A stretch of 64,000 bases of DNA from Escherichia sp. E1V33 (GTDB lineage Bacteria; Pseudomonadota; Gammaproteobacteria; Enterobacterales; Enterobacteriaceae), in assembly GCF_004211955.1 (NCBI RefSeq), contig NZ_RHJI01000015.1, forward strand, positions 62,001-126,000, read 5' to 3'. The notes beneath the pieces are model-generated. The model was given only the letters and a program-made list of their open reading frames with translations. It searched no databases and was not told the origin of the DNA. Of the stretch, positions 1 to 10,216 are shown one piece after another. The translations under genes and the position numbers were made by a program. Within the stretch, counting starts at the first letter, position 1. Each line of letters opens with the position of its first letter.

Positions 1-47
1 TATTCACCAGTGTAATACTGCGTGGTCGGGTCTTTTAAATGAGACAT
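1..47 (-). CDS. yghA: YghA, short-chain dehydrogenase (5' end only)
   Basis: The window opens inside a minus-strand gene. Reading back from the ATG at 47 gives a peptide starting MSHLKDPTTQYYTGE, which I recognise as the N-terminus of the E. coli oxidoreductase YghA, an NADP-dependent short-chain dehydrogenase. A purine-rich ribosome binding site (AAGGGAG) lies just upstream of the ATG on the minus strand. Only 15 codons are present, so no domain can be checked. The gene is divergent from yqhA. Confidence 0.8.
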   Translation of the reverse strand, partial: MSHLKDPTTQYYTGE

Positions 48-168
48 CGTTTTTCTCCCTTCAGGTTCAACGTCCTTTAAGGGTAGACGCACGCGCCACG
101 GTAATCAGTGAACCAGGAAGATCCCTAAATCTCAGAATCATGCGACAACGGTTTAACGTATATGTTGA

Positions 169-732
<564 letters not shown>

Positions 733-739
733 TCTGATG

Positions 740-760
740 CGGGCGCGGTTCTCGCGCCCG
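740..760. terminator. Hairpin terminator between yqhA and gpr
   Basis: A perfect 8-bp GC-rich stem with a 5-base loop lies between two convergent stop codons. The + strand continues with TTATT, a weak U-tract, so it most likely ends yqhA transcription and may also act on gpr from the other side. Confidence 0.6.
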
Positions 761-771
761 TTATTAACAGG

Positions 772-1812
772 TCATTTATCGGAAGAAGCCTGCCACAGAT
801 TTAGCTCGCCATCGGCGATATGCTGGTCAATCTGCGCCAGTTCTTCGGCACTAAACGTCAGGTTATTCAATGCCTGCACGTTCTCCTCTAGTTGCTCCGC
901 GCGGCTGGCACCAATCAATACCGACGTCACGCGATCATCTTTCAGCAACCAGCTTAACGCCATTTGCGCCATTGATTGTCCACGCTGCTGTGCCATTTCA
1001 TTCAATAAGCGCAGGCTGTTGAGGTTGGCTTCGGTGAGCATTTTCGGCGTCAGGCCACGAACTTTATGACCTTCGCGATGCATCCGTGAATCCTCCGGAA
1101 TACCGTTGAGATATTTTCCGGTCAGCAATCCCTGGGCCAGTGGGGTGAAGGCGATGCAGCCTACGCCGTTATTTTCCAGAGTATCCAGCAGACCGCTTTT
1201 ATCTACCCAGCGGTTGAGCAGATTGTATGAAGGTTGATGAATTAACAGAGGAATTTTCCACTCACGCAGCAACTCGACCATTTTTTGCGTCCGCTCTGGC
1301 GAGTAAGAGGAGATCCCGACATACAGCGCCTTGCCGCTTTGCACTGCATGAGCCAGCGCAGAGGCGGTTTCTTCCATCGGCGTGTTTTCATCGACGCGGT
1401 GCGAGTAAAAGATATCCACATACTCAAGCCCCATACGCTTCAGGCTTTGGTCGAGGCTGGCAAGCAGGTATTTACGTGAGCCGCCAGAGCCATACGGGCC
1501 AGGCCACATATCATAGCCAGCTTTGGTGGAGATAATTAACTCGTCACGATAAGGCGCAAAATCTTCCCGTAACAGACGACCAAAGTTCTCTTCTGCACTA
1601 CCAGGAGGTGGGCCGTAGTTGTTGGCTAAATCAAAATGAGTAATACCCAAATCAAAGGCTTTGCGCAGGATTGCACGCTGTGTTTCCAGCGCGTTGACGT
1701 GACCGAAATTGTGCCATAAACCGAGCGATAACGCGGGCAGGCGTAAACCGCTTTTTCCGCAATAGCGGTACTGCATCTGCTCGTAACGTTCGGGATTCGC
1801 TAACCAGACCAT
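772..1812 (-). CDS. gpr: L-glyceraldehyde 3-phosphate reductase, aldo-keto reductase
   Basis: This 346-residue NADPH-dependent aldo-keto reductase of the AKR14 branch is known in E. coli as Gpr or YghZ. It reduces L-glyceraldehyde 3-phosphate, a toxic triose phosphate, and methylglyoxal. The catalytic tetrad of the family is visible: Asp61, Tyr66, Lys97 and His138 (in the contexts FDLANNYG, STKAGY and YSHRVD). The TIM-barrel is full length, with the C-terminal cofactor loop (VLIGASRAEQL). It is a single-gene unit transcribed away from yghX, and its ATG at 1812 is preceded by GGAGA on the minus strand. Confidence 0.93.
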   Translation of the reverse strand: MVWLANPERYEQMQYRYCGKSGLRLPALSLGLWHNFGHVNALETQRAILRKAFDLGITHFDLANNYGPPPGSAEENFGRLLREDFAPYRDELIISTKAGYDMWPGPYGSGGSRKYLLASLDQSLKRMGLEYVDIFYSHRVDENTPMEETASALAHAVQSGKALYVGISSYSPERTQKMVELLREWKIPLLIHQPSYNLLNRWVDKSGLLDTLENNGVGCIAFTPLAQGLLTGKYLNGIPEDSRMHREGHKVRGLTPKMLTEANLNSLRLLNEMAQQRGQSMAQMALSWLLKDDRVTSVLIGASRAEQLEENVQALNNLTFSAEELAQIDQHIADGELNLWQASSDK

Positions 1813-1968
1813 GACATCTCCTTTCCACCATTCAATTTCGAAACATTGTTTCTAGTCTAGCGATTTACCCGTGTCTATCCCGTAGCATCGCTCACAGAGT
1901 GACGAAAAACTGGGCAAAAACACACGCTTATGCTTTGCTTAAAAAAACAACAGTTGAGGAGTAAAACG

Positions 1969-2856
1969 ATGCCGCGTTTGACCGCCAAAGATTTTCCGCA
2001 AGAGTTGCTGGATTACTACGACTATTACGCTCATGGGAAAATATCAAAACGTGAGTTTCTCAACCTGGCAGCGAAGTACGCGGTGGGCGGGATGACGGCA
2101 TTAGCGTTGTTTGATTTGCTCAAGCCAAATTACGCGTGGGCGACCCAGGTGGAGTTTACCGACCCGGAGATTGTTGCTGAGTACATCACGTATCCTTCGC
2201 CAAATGGTCACGGCGAGGTACGGGGTTATCTGGTGAAGCCCGCAAAGATGAGCGGCAAAACGCCAGCCGTGGTGGTGGTGCATGAGAATCGTGGACTGAA
2301 TCCGTATATCGAAGATGTGGCACGGCGGGTGGCGAAGGCGGGATACATTGCTCTTGCGCCCGACGGTTTAAGTTCCGTTGGTGGTTATCCCGGAAATGAT
2401 GATAAAGGCCGCGAGCTGCAACAGCAGATTGACCCAACCAAACTGATGAATGATTTCTTTGCCGCAATTGAGTTTATGCAACACTATCCCCAGGCCTCGG
2501 GCAAAGTTGGCATAACCGGATTTTGCTATGGCGGCGGCGTCTCGAACGCGGCTGCCGTGGCGTATCCGGAACTGGCCTGCGCGGTGCCTTTTTATGGTCG
2601 CCAGGCACCCACTGCCGATGTGGCGAAGATCGAAGCGCCTTTACTGCTCCATTATGCTGAACTGGACACGAGAATCAACGAAGGCTGGCCCGCCTATGAG
2701 GCGGCGTTGAAGGCCAATAACAAAGTCTATGAAGCGTATATTTATCCGGGGGTTAACCACGGGTTCCATAATGATTCCACGCCACGTTATGACAAATCAG
2801 CCGCCGATCTTGCCTGGCAAAGGACGCTGACATGGTTCGATAAATATCTTTCCTGA
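1969..2856 (+). CDS. yghX: YghX, dienelactone hydrolase family protein, intact
   Basis: This 295-residue alpha/beta hydrolase is of the dienelactone hydrolase type. The expected nucleophile-acid-base triad is present: Cys186 in GFCYGGG, Asp233 and His264 (PGVNHGFH). The ATG at 1969 follows a strong GAGGAG site; an in-frame start at 1930 lacks one. Residues 24-50 (KISKREFLNLAAKYAVGG then a hydrophobic run) look like a Tat-type signal with Lys-Arg in place of Arg-Arg, which would send it to the periplasm, but this is inference. As I recall, the K-12 copy is a pseudogene, whereas here the frame is complete. The substrate is unknown. Confidence 0.85.
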   Translation: MPRLTAKDFPQELLDYYDYYAHGKISKREFLNLAAKYAVGGMTALALFDLLKPNYAWATQVEFTDPEIVAEYITYPSPNGHGEVRGYLVKPAKMSGKTPAVVVVHENRGLNPYIEDVARRVAKAGYIALAPDGLSSVGGYPGNDDKGRELQQQIDPTKLMNDFFAAIEFMQHYPQASGKVGITGFCYGGGVSNAAAVAYPELACAVPFYGRQAPTADVAKIEAPLLLHYAELDTRINEGWPAYEAALKANNKVYEAYIYPGVNHGFHNDSTPRYDKSAADLAWQRTLTWFDKYLS

Positions 2857-2974
2857 TGTGTTTATCCCTTAAAGGATAACGTCCTACATGTGCAGGAAAA
2901 AATAGCGTGCGTAAAAGTCGGAGTTTGCCTAAAATATCGCTATATATATTGATATATAACGATTGAGGTAAACG

Positions 2975-3262
2975 ATGAATAACCATTTCGGTAAAGGCTT
3001 AATGGCGGGATTAAAAGCAACGCATGCCGACAGTGCGGTTAATGTGACTAAATTTTGCGCCGATTATAAACGTGGTTTTGTATTAGGATACTCGCACCGG
3101 ATGTATGAAAAGACCGGCGATCGCCAGCTTTGCGCCTGGGAAGCGGGTATTCTGACGCGCCGTTATGGGCTGGATAAAGAGATGGTAATGGATTTCTTTC
3201 GTGAGAATAATTCCTGTTCTACGTTGCGTTTTTTTATGGCCGGTTATCGCCTCGAAAATTGA
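2975..3262 (+). CDS. yghW: YghW, DUF2623 small protein
   Basis: This 95-residue soluble protein matches E. coli YghW (DUF2623), of unknown function. It has no signal peptide or membrane segment, and four scattered cysteines. The start is set by GAGG at 2965-2968, seven bases before the ATG. It stands alone between yghX and the hydrogenase-2 operon, about 190 bases from hybO. Confidence 0.85.
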   Translation: MNNHFGKGLMAGLKATHADSAVNVTKFCADYKRGFVLGYSHRMYEKTGDRQLCAWEAGILTRRYGLDKEMVMDFFRENNSCSTLRFFMAGYRLEN

Positions 3263-3393
3263 TCAAACATACGTATTATCTTGCTTTAATTAATTACACT
3301 AATGCTTATTCCCTTCGTTTTAGCGCCCCGCCGCAGTATCATTGTAATGATAACCATAATAAATGTGTGGTAAATGGCGCATCGATCGCATTA

Positions 3394-3422
3394 TTGATTT
3401 TGCGATTGAGGCAAAATATATG
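3394..3422 (+). promoter_or_regulatory. Candidate promoter of the hyb operon
   Basis: TTGATT (3394-3399) and TATATG (3417-3422) are spaced by 17 bases and lie about 30 bases before the hybO ATG. Each box matches the sigma-70 consensus at four of six positions. The operon is known to be anaerobically induced, but I could not place regulator sites with confidence. Confidence 0.3.
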
Positions 3423-3450
3423 CCAGGTCTTCGCAACGGAATAACTATAA

Positions 3451-4569
3451 ATGACTGGAGATAACACCCTCATCCATTCTCACGGCATTAACCGTCGTGA
3501 TTTCATGAAGCTTTGTGCAGCACTAGCCGCCACCATGGGGTTAAGTAGTAAAGCCGCCGCAGAGATGGCCGAATCGGTCACTAACCCGCAGCGCCCGCCG
3601 GTTATCTGGATTGGCGCGCAGGAATGCACCGGTTGTACGGAATCTCTGCTTCGTGCAACGCATCCAACGGTAGAAAACCTCGTGCTGGAGACTATCTCTC
3701 TGGAGTATCACGAAGTGCTCTCTGCCGCCTTCGGCCATCAGGTTGAAGAGAACAAACATAACGCGCTCGAGAAATACAAAGGGCAATATGTGTTGGTTGT
3801 GGATGGTTCCATCCCATTAAAAGATAACGGTATTTATTGCATGGTTGCCGGTGAGCCGATTGTGGACCACATCCGCAAAGCGGCAGAAGGCGCAGCAGCC
3901 ATTATTGCAATCGGTTCCTGCTCCGCGTGGGGCGGTGTCGCCGCGGCTGGGGTTAACCCAACCGGCGCGGTCAGTCTGCAAGAAGTTCTGCCAGGCAAAA
4001 CTGTAATCAACATTCCTGGCTGCCCGCCGAACCCGCACAACTTCCTCGCGACCGTTGCGCACATCATCACTTACGGCAAACCACCGAAGCTGGATGATAA
4101 AAACCGTCCGACCTTCGCCTACGGTCGTCTGATTCACGAACACTGTGAACGTCGCCCGCACTTCGATGCTGGTCGCTTTGCGAAAGAGTTCGGCGACGAA
4201 GGCCACCGCGAAGGCTGGTGCCTGTACCATCTCGGCTGTAAAGGGCCAGAAACTTACGGCAACTGCTCAACGCTGCAATTCTGCGACGTTGGCGGCGTGT
4301 GGCCGGTAGCGATTGGTCACCCGTGCTATGGCTGTAACGAAGAAGGTATCGGCTTCCATAAAGGCATCCATCAGCTTGCCAACGTCGAAAACCAGACGCC
4401 GCGTTCACAAAAACCGGACGTCAACGCTAAAGAAGGCGGCAACGTCTCTGCGGGCGCTATCGGTTTGCTCGGCGGTGTGGTTGGGCTGGTTGCCGGTGTC
4501 AGCGTGATGGCGGTGCGTGAACTGGGGCGTCAGCAAAAGAAAGATAACGCTGACTCACGGGGAGAATAA
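3451..4569 (+). CDS. hybO: Hydrogenase-2 small subunit, Fe-S electron relay
   Basis: This 372-residue [NiFe] hydrogenase-2 small subunit carries electrons from the active site in HybC through three Fe-S clusters towards HybA and HybB. A Tat signal (RRDFMK, residues 15-20) exports the folded HybO-HybC pair. The proximal-cluster cysteines begin with CTGC at 59-62, and further family motifs are visible ([25 protein letters not shown]). Near the C-terminus a single hydrophobic helix ([17 protein letters not shown]) anchors the complex on the periplasmic face of the inner membrane. It is the first gene of hybOABCDEFG and is spaced two bases from hybA. Hydrogenase-2 oxidises hydrogen anaerobically and reduces quinone. 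Confidence 0.97.
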   Translation: MTGDNTLIHSHGINRRDFMKLCAALAATMGLSSKAAAEMAESVTNPQRPPVIWIGAQECTGCTESLLRATHPTVENLVLETISLEYHEVLSAAFGHQVEENKHNALEKYKGQYVLVVDGSIPLKDNGIYCMVAGEPIVDHIRKAAEGAAAIIAIGSCSAWGGVAAAGVNPTGAVSLQEVLPGKTVINIPGCPPNPHNFLATVAHIITYGKPPKLDDKNRPTFAYGRLIHEHCERRPHFDAGRFAKEFGDEGHREGWCLYHLGCKGPETYGNCSTLQFCDVGGVWPVAIGHPCYGCNEEGIGFHKGIHQLANVENQTPRSQKPDVNAKEGGNVSAGAIGLLGGVVGLVAGVSVMAVRELGRQQKKDNADSRGE

Positions 4570-4571
4570 CC

Positions 4572-5558
4572 GTGAACAGACGTAATTTTATTAAAGCAGC
4601 CTCCTGCGGGGCATTGCTGACGGGCGCTCTGCCGTCGGTCAGCCATGCGGCTGCTGAAAACCGCCCGCCAATTCCGGGAGCGCTGGGGATGTTGTATGAC
4701 TCGACCTTGTGCGTAGGCTGCCAGGCTTGCGTCACCAAGTGTCAGGATATCAACTTCCCTGAACGTAACCCGCAAGGGGAACAGACCTGGTCGAACAACG
4801 ACAAACTGTCGCCGTATACCAATAACATCATTCAGGTGTGGACCAGCGGCACGGGTGTCAACAAAGACCAGGAGGAGAACGGCTACGCGTACATTAAGAA
4901 ACAGTGTATGCATTGCGTCGATCCGAACTGTGTCTCCGTGTGTCCGGTTTCTGCACTGAAAAAAGATCCGAAAACCGGCATTGTCCATTACGACAAAGAT
5001 GTGTGCACTGGCTGCCGTTACTGCATGGTCGCCTGCCCATACAACGTGCCGAAGTACGACTACAACAACCCGTTTGGTGCGCTGCATAAATGTGAGCTGT
5101 GCAACCAGAAAGGTGTGGAGCGCCTCGATAAAGGCGGTCTGCCTGGCTGCGTAGAAGTGTGCCCGGCGGGCGCGGTGATTTTTGGTACGCGTGAAGAGCT
5201 GATGGCTGAGGCGAAAAAACGTCTGGCACTCAAGCCTGGCAGCGAATACCACTATCCGCGTCAGACGCTGAAATCTGGCGACACTTACCTGCACACGGTG
5301 CCGAAATATTATCCGCATCTGTACGGCGAGAAAGAGGGCGGCGGTACTCAGGTTCTGGTACTGACCGGCGTGCCTTATGAAAATCTCGACCTGCCGAAAC
5401 TGGACGATCTTTCTACCGGTGCGCGTTCCGAAAATATTCAACACACCCTGTATAAAGGCATGATGCTACCACTGGCTGTGCTGGCGGGCTTAACCGTGCT
5501 GGTTCGTCGCAACACCAAAAACGACCATCACGACGGAGGAGACGATCATGAGTCATGA
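4572..5558 (+). CDS. hybA: Hydrogenase-2 ferredoxin-like subunit HybA
   Basis: This 328-residue periplasmic ferredoxin-type subunit has a Tat signal (NRRNFIK at 2-8), four groups of cysteines of the 4Fe-4S type ([41 protein letters not shown]...CVEVCP) and a C-terminal hydrophobic anchor ([15 protein letters not shown]). It passes electrons from HybO to the membrane protein HybB. The start is a GTG at 4572, preceded by GGAGA. The gene overlaps hybB by 11 bases, which suggests translational coupling. Confidence 0.97.
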   Translation: MNRRNFIKAASCGALLTGALPSVSHAAAENRPPIPGALGMLYDSTLCVGCQACVTKCQDINFPERNPQGEQTWSNNDKLSPYTNNIIQVWTSGTGVNKDQEENGYAYIKKQCMHCVDPNCVSVCPVSALKKDPKTGIVHYDKDVCTGCRYCMVACPYNVPKYDYNNPFGALHKCELCNQKGVERLDKGGLPGCVEVCPAGAVIFGTREELMAEAKKRLALKPGSEYHYPRQTLKSGDTYLHTVPKYYPHLYGEKEGGGTQVLVLTGVPYENLDLPKLDDLSTGARSENIQHTLYKGMMLPLAVLAGLTVLVRRNTKNDHHDGGDDHES

Positions 5559-6726
5559 TCCACAACCGCTGGGCGGCAAAATCATCAGTAAACCGGTCAT
5601 GATTTTTGGACCGTTAATCGTCATCTGTATGCTCCTGATTGTGAAGCGTCTGGTGTTCGGTCTGGGCTCTGTCTCCGACCTGAACGGCGGCTTCCCGTGG
5701 GGCGTGTGGATCGCGTTTGACCTGCTGATTGGCACCGGCTTTGCCTGTGGCGGCTGGGCGCTGGCGTGGGCGGTATACGTCTTTAACCGTGGGCAATACC
5801 ATCCGCTGGTGCGTCCGGCGCTGTTGGCGAGTCTGTTCGGTTACTCACTGGGTGGCTTGTCGATCACCATCGACGTTGGTCGTTACTGGAACCTGCCGTA
5901 CTTCTACATTCCGGGTCACTTCAACGTGAACTCGGTACTGTTCGAGACGGCGGTCTGTATGACCATCTACATTGGTGTGATGGCACTGGAGTTTGCTCCG
6001 GCACTGTTTGAACGTCTGGGCTGGAAAGTGTCGCTACAGCGTCTGAACAAGGTGATGTTCTTCATCATTGCGCTCGGGGCGCTGCTGCCGACCATGCACC
6101 AGTCTTCAATGGGGTCGCTGATGATCTCGGCGGGCTACAAGGTGCATCCGTTGTGGCAGAGCTATGAAATGTTGCCGCTGTTCTCGCTGCTGACGGCGTT
6201 CATCATGGGCTTCTCGATTGTCATCTTTGAAGGTTCGCTGGTGCAGGCGGGTCTGCGTGGCAATGGTCCGGATGAAAAGAGCCTGTTCGTCAAGCTGACG
6301 AATACCATCAGCGTACTGCTGGCGATTTTCATCGTGCTGCGCTTTGGCGAGCTGATCTATCGCGACAAGCTGTCGTTAGCGTTTGCCGGTGACTTCTACT
6401 CCGTGATGTTCTGGATTGAAGTCCTGCTGATGCTCTTCCCGCTGGTCGTCCTGCGTGTGGCGAAGCTGCGTAATGATTCCCGCATGCTGTTCCTGTCAGC
6501 ACTGAGCGCGCTGTTAGGTTGTGCAACCTGGCGTCTGACCTATTCGCTGGTGGCATTCAATCCAGGCGGTGGTTACGCCTACTTCCCGACCTGGGAAGAA
6601 CTGTTGATTTCTATTGGTTTTGTGGCTATTGAGATTTGCGCTTACATCGTACTCATTCGTCTACTGCCGATACTTCCTCCTTTAAAACAAAACGATCATA
6701 ATCGTCATGAGGCGAGCAAAGCATGA
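5548..6726 (+). CDS. hybB: Hydrogenase-2 membrane subunit HybB (NrfD family)
   Basis: This 392-residue polytopic NrfD/PsrC-type protein has about ten hydrophobic segments and couples hydrogen oxidation to the quinone pool; the family has no heme. The ATG at 5548 lies inside the end of hybA and is preceded by GGAGGAG. It ends with a 4-base ATGA overlap with hybC. The length matches the K-12 protein. Confidence 0.96.
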   Translation: MSHDPQPLGGKIISKPVMIFGPLIVICMLLIVKRLVFGLGSVSDLNGGFPWGVWIAFDLLIGTGFACGGWALAWAVYVFNRGQYHPLVRPALLASLFGYSLGGLSITIDVGRYWNLPYFYIPGHFNVNSVLFETAVCMTIYIGVMALEFAPALFERLGWKVSLQRLNKVMFFIIALGALLPTMHQSSMGSLMISAGYKVHPLWQSYEMLPLFSLLTAFIMGFSIVIFEGSLVQAGLRGNGPDEKSLFVKLTNTISVLLAIFIVLRFGELIYRDKLSLAFAGDFYSVMFWIEVLLMLFPLVVLRVAKLRNDSRMLFLSALSALLGCATWRLTYSLVAFNPGGGYAYFPTWEELLISIGFVAIEICAYIVLIRLLPILPPLKQNDHNRHEASKA

Positions 6727-8426
6727 GCCAGAGAATTACTATTGATCCGGTAACCCGAATTGAAGGGCATTTACGCATCGATTGCGAAATCGAAAATGGC
6801 GTCGTTTCGAAAGCATGGGCTTCCGGTACCATGTGGCGCGGCATGGAAGAGATCGTGAAAAACCGCGATCCGCGCGATGCATGGATGATTGTGCAACGTA
6901 TCTGTGGCGTATGTACTACCACTCACGCGCTGTCTTCCGTACGTGCGGCAGAGAACGCGCTGAATATCGACGTTCCGGTTAACGCGCAATACATCCGTAA
7001 CATCATTCTGGCTGCGCACACCACGCATGACCATATTGTTCATTTCTATCAGCTTTCGGCGCTGGACTGGGTGGATATCACTTCTGCACTGCAAGCTGAC
7101 CCAGCCAAAGCCTCTGAAATGCTGAAAGGCGTTTCGACCTGGCACCTGAACAGCCCGGAAGAGTTCACTAAAGTTCAGAACAAGATCAAAGATCTGGTTG
7201 CCAGCGGTCAGTTGGGGATTTTCGCCAACGGCTACTGGGGACACCCGGCGATGAAACTGCCGCCGGAAGTGAACCTGATTGCGGTAGCGCACTACCTGCA
7301 AGCGCTGGAGTGCCAGCGTGACGCTAACCGCGTCGTGGCGCTGCTGGGCGGTAAAACGCCGCACATTCAGAACCTGGCGGTAGGTGGTGTCGCGAACCCG
7401 ATCAACCTCGACGGTCTGGGCGTGCTGAACCTTGAGCGTCTGATGTACATCAAGTCCTTCATCGACAAGCTGAGTGACTTTGTTGAGCAGGTTTACAAGG
7501 TCGATACCGCGGTTATCGCTGCGTTCTACCCGGAATGGCTGGAGCGTGGTAAAGGTGCGGTGAACTACCTGAGCGTGCCGGAATTCCCGACTGACAGCAA
7601 AAACGGCAGCTTCCTGTTCCCTGGCGGCTACATCCAGAATGCCGATCTATCGACTTACCGTCCGATTACTTCGCACTCTGATGAATACCTGATCAAAGGG
7701 ATTCAGGAAAGCGCGAAGCACTCCTGGTATAAAGACGAAGCGCCGCAGGCACCGTGGGAAGGCACCACCATTCCGGCTTACGACGGTTGGTCTGACGACG
7801 GTAAATACTCCTGGGTGAAATCGCCGACTTTCTACGGCAAAACGGTAGAAGTGGGTCCGCTGGCTAACATGCTTGTGAAACTGGCAGCTGGTCGCGAATC
7901 TACCCAGAACAAACTGAATGAAATCGTTGCGATTTATCAGAAACTGACTGGCAACACGCTGGAAGTGGCGCAACTGCACTCCACGCTGGGCCGTATTATT
8001 GGTCGTACTGTTCACTGCTGCGAATTGCAGGATATCCTGCAAAATCAATACAGTGCACTGATCACCAATATCGGCAAAGGCGATCACACCACCTTTGTGA
8101 AGCCAAACATTCCGGCAACGGGCGAGTTCAAAGGCGTTGGCTTCCTCGAAGCACCGCGCGGAATGCTCTCTCACTGGATGGTGATTAAAGACGGTATTAT
8201 CAGCAACTACCAGGCGGTCGTTCCGTCAACCTGGAACTCCGGCCCGCGTAACTTCAATGATGATGTAGGTCCGTACGAGCAGTCGCTGGTGGGCACGCCG
8301 ATTGCCGATCCGAATAAACCGCTGGAAGTGGTGCGTACCATTCACTCCTTCGACCCGTGCATGGCATGTGCGGTACACGTAATGGATGCTGACGGCAACG
8401 AAGTGGTTTCAGTGAAGGTTCTGTAA
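6723..8426 (+). CDS. hybC: Hydrogenase-2 large subunit, NiFe catalytic
   Basis: This 567-residue catalytic subunit carries the Ni-Fe(CN)2CO site. The N-terminal ligand pair is RICGVC (Cys61, Cys64) and the C-terminal pair is DPCMAC (Cys546, Cys549), followed by His552. The 15 residues after His552 are the peptide removed by the HybD protease once nickel is inserted. HybC has no signal and is co-exported with HybO by the Tat pathway. Its stop codon shares bases with the hybD ATG (TAATG). Confidence 0.97.
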   Translation: MSQRITIDPVTRIEGHLRIDCEIENGVVSKAWASGTMWRGMEEIVKNRDPRDAWMIVQRICGVCTTTHALSSVRAAENALNIDVPVNAQYIRNIILAAHTTHDHIVHFYQLSALDWVDITSALQADPAKASEMLKGVSTWHLNSPEEFTKVQNKIKDLVASGQLGIFANGYWGHPAMKLPPEVNLIAVAHYLQALECQRDANRVVALLGGKTPHIQNLAVGGVANPINLDGLGVLNLERLMYIKSFIDKLSDFVEQVYKVDTAVIAAFYPEWLERGKGAVNYLSVPEFPTDSKNGSFLFPGGYIQNADLSTYRPITSHSDEYLIKGIQESAKHSWYKDEAPQAPWEGTTIPAYDGWSDDGKYSWVKSPTFYGKTVEVGPLANMLVKLAAGRESTQNKLNEIVAIYQKLTGNTLEVAQLHSTLGRIIGRTVHCCELQDILQNQYSALITNIGKGDHTTFVKPNIPATGEFKGVGFLEAPRGMLSHWMVIKDGIISNYQAVVPSTWNSGPRNFNDDVGPYEQSLVGTPIADPNKPLEVVRTIHSFDPCMACAVHVMDADGNEVVSVKVL

Positions 8427-8920
8427 TGCGTATTTTAGTCTTAGGGGTCGGCAATATTTTGCTGACCGATGAAGCCATCGGTGTGCGGATTGTCGAAGCG
8501 TTAGAGCAACGATACATTCTGCCGGATTATGTTGAGATCCTCGATGGCGGCACGGCGGGAATGGAGCTGCTTGGCGACATGGCAAATCGCGATCATCTGA
8601 TTATCGCCGACGCCATTGTGTCGAAAAAGAACGCGCCGGGAACGATGATGATCCTGCGGGATGAAGAAGTTCCGGCGTTGTTTACCAACAAAATCTCTCC
8701 GCATCAGCTTGGCCTGGCCGACGTATTGTCGGCCCTACGCTTCACCGGCGAGTTTCCGAAAAAGCTGACTCTTGTCGGCGTGATCCCGGAATCGCTGGAG
8801 CCGCACATCGGCTTAACGCCGACGGTTGAAGCAATGATTGAACCTGCGCTTGAGCAGGTTCTGGCTGCGCTGCGCGAATCAGGCGTGGAAGCCATCCCAC
8901 GGGAGGCGACTCATGACTGA
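8426..8920 (+). CDS. hybD: Hydrogenase-2 maturation endopeptidase HybD
   Basis: This 164-residue endopeptidase processes the HybC C-terminus. The three nickel-sensing ligands known from HybD are present as Glu16, Asp62 and His93. The fold start MRILVLGVGNILLTDEAIG is characteristic of the HyaD/HybD/HycI family. The gene overlaps hybC by one base and hybE by eight. Confidence 0.96.
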   Translation: MRILVLGVGNILLTDEAIGVRIVEALEQRYILPDYVEILDGGTAGMELLGDMANRDHLIIADAIVSKKNAPGTMMILRDEEVPALFTNKISPHQLGLADVLSALRFTGEFPKKLTLVGVIPESLEPHIGLTPTVEAMIEPALEQVLAALRESGVEAIPREATHD

Positions 8921-9401
8921 AGAGATAGCAGGTTTCCAGACCTCCCCGAAGGCGCAAGTACTGGCAGCGTTTGAAGAAATTGCCCGGCGCTCGATGCACG
9001 ATCTCTCTTTTCTGCATCCTTCAATGCCGGTGTATGTTTCTGACTTTACGCTGTTCGAAGGTCAGTGGACGGGGTGTGTGATCACCCCGTGGATGCTGAG
9101 TGCAGTTATCTTCCCCGGCCCGGATCAACTCTGGCCGCTGCGGAAAGTGAGTGAAAAAATTGGTCTGCAACTGCCGTATGGCACTATGACCTTTACCGTT
9201 GGCGAACTGGACGGTGTGTCGCAATACCTCTCCTGCTCGCTGATGTCGCCGCTTTCGCACAGCATGTCGATTGAAGAGGGCCAACGCCTGACGGATGACT
9301 GCGCGCGAATGATCCTTTCGCTGCCAGTCACGAATCCGGATGTACCACACGCAGGGCGTCGCGCCCTGCTGTTTGGTCGCAGGAGTGGCGAAAATGCATG
9401 A
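8913..9401 (+). CDS. hybE: HybE, Tat proofreading chaperone
   Basis: This 162-residue chaperone is specific for hydrogenase-2. It is known to bind the HybO Tat signal and hold back export until the large subunit is mature. The ATG at 8913 is chosen over an earlier in-frame start because GGGAGG (8901-8906) lies just upstream and the length then matches the family. It overlaps hybD by eight bases and also overlaps the hybF start. Confidence 0.94.
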   Translation: MTEEIAGFQTSPKAQVLAAFEEIARRSMHDLSFLHPSMPVYVSDFTLFEGQWTGCVITPWMLSAVIFPGPDQLWPLRKVSEKIGLQLPYGTMTFTVGELDGVSQYLSCSLMSPLSHSMSIEEGQRLTDDCARMILSLPVTNPDVPHAGRRALLFGRRSGENA

Positions 9402-9735
9402 GTTGTCGCTTTGCCAGAGTGCCGTTGAAATTATCCAACGGCAGGCGGAGCAGCACGATGTTAAGCGCGTCACCGCCGTGTGGCTGGAAATTGGCGCGCT
9501 CTCCTGCGTTGAGGAGAGCGCCGTCCGTTTTAGTTTTGAAATTGTCTGCCAGGGAACTGTGGCGCAAGGGTGCGATTTACATATCGTTTATAAACCCGCC
9601 CAGGCCTGGTGCTGGGATTGCAGCCAGGTGGTGGAGATTCATCAGCACGATGCGCAGTGTCCGATCTGTCACGGCGAACGGTTGCGTGTCGATACCGGCG
9701 ATTCGCTGATCGTCAAAAGTATTGAAGTTGAATAA
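9394..9735 (+). CDS. hybF: HybF, nickel insertion protein (HypA family)
   Basis: This 113-residue HypA paralogue delivers nickel to hydrogenase large subunits. It starts Met-His-Glu, where His2 is the nickel ligand in the family, and carries a structural zinc site of Cys73, Cys76, Cys89 and Cys92 (CWDC, CPIC). The ATG at 9394 follows AGGAG at 9381-9385. It overlaps the end of hybE by eight bases. A Box C repeat separates it from hybG. Confidence 0.95.
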   Translation: MHELSLCQSAVEIIQRQAEQHDVKRVTAVWLEIGALSCVEESAVRFSFEIVCQGTVAQGCDLHIVYKPAQAWCWDCSQVVEIHQHDAQCPICHGERLRVDTGDSLIVKSIEVE

Positions 9736-9759
9736 GACTGAGGACAACGCCTGAAAAGC

Positions 9760-9808
9760 GCACGGACGGTCCCCTCGCCCCTTCGGGGAGAGGGTTAGGG
9801 TGAGGGGA
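9760..9808 (+). repeat. Box C repeat, copy 1
   Basis: A GC-rich dyad (CCCCTCGCCCCTTCGGGG followed by AGAGGGTTAGGGTGAGGGG) lies between hybF and hybG. I recognise it as the Box C type of dispersed E. coli intergenic repeat. It can fold into a stable hairpin and may protect upstream hyb mRNA. Further copies occur at 10217 (inverted) and 28058 (same orientation). Confidence 0.75.
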
Positions 9809-9868
9809 AACACCCGATAAAGGTTCTTTTTCGCGTTTGTCCGGCAATCGAAATAACCGGAGTTAACA

Positions 9869-10117
9869 ATGTGTATTGGCGTTCCAGGCCAGGTGCTGGC
9901 TGTCGGTGAAGATATTCACCAGCTTGCGCAGGTTGAAGTATGTGGTATCAAGCGCGACGTGAATATCGCGCTGATTTGCGAAGGTAACCCTGCCGATCTA
10001 CTGGGCCAGTGGGTGCTGGTACACGTCGGATTTGCCATGAGTATCATCGACGAAGACGAAGCCAAAGCCACATTAGACGCACTGCGCCAAATGGATTACG
10101 ACATTACCAGCGCGTGA
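9869..10117 (+). CDS. hybG: HybG, hydrogenase maturation chaperone (HypC family)
   Basis: This 82-residue HypC-type protein works with HypD to build the Fe(CN)2CO group and transfer it to pre-HybC. The family's essential Cys2 is present (MCIGVPGQ). A good site, CCGGAG, precedes the ATG. It is the last gene of the operon. Repeats on both sides (Box C and REP) suggest its message may be processed separately from the upstream genes. Confidence 0.95.
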
Positions 10118-10129
10118 TGATTAGCTTTC

Positions 10130-10166
10130 GTAGGCCTGATAAGACGCGGCAGCGTCGCATCAGGCA
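10130..10166. repeat. REP element after hybG
   Basis: A typical E. coli REP (palindromic unit) reads GTAGGCCTGATAAGACGCGG, then CAGCGTCGCATCAGGCA. It starts 13 bases after the hybG stop, where it probably stabilises or helps end the hyb transcript. Confidence 0.85.
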
Positions 10167-10216
10167 TTGTGCTCGATTGCCTTTCAGTGAGCATTATTCG
10201 AGCCTGTGCTGACCTG

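Noticed and set aside
3259-3444. A 61-codon open frame between yghW and hybO
   Set aside because: It covers the hyb promoter region, begins at the yghW stop without a ribosome site, and shows no conserved character.
4530-5444. A 304-codon open frame on the minus strand across hybA
   Set aside because: It is a shadow of hybA: the + strand frame has the full ferredoxin cysteine pattern, Tat signal and operon overlaps, while the minus frame has no motif and runs against the operon.
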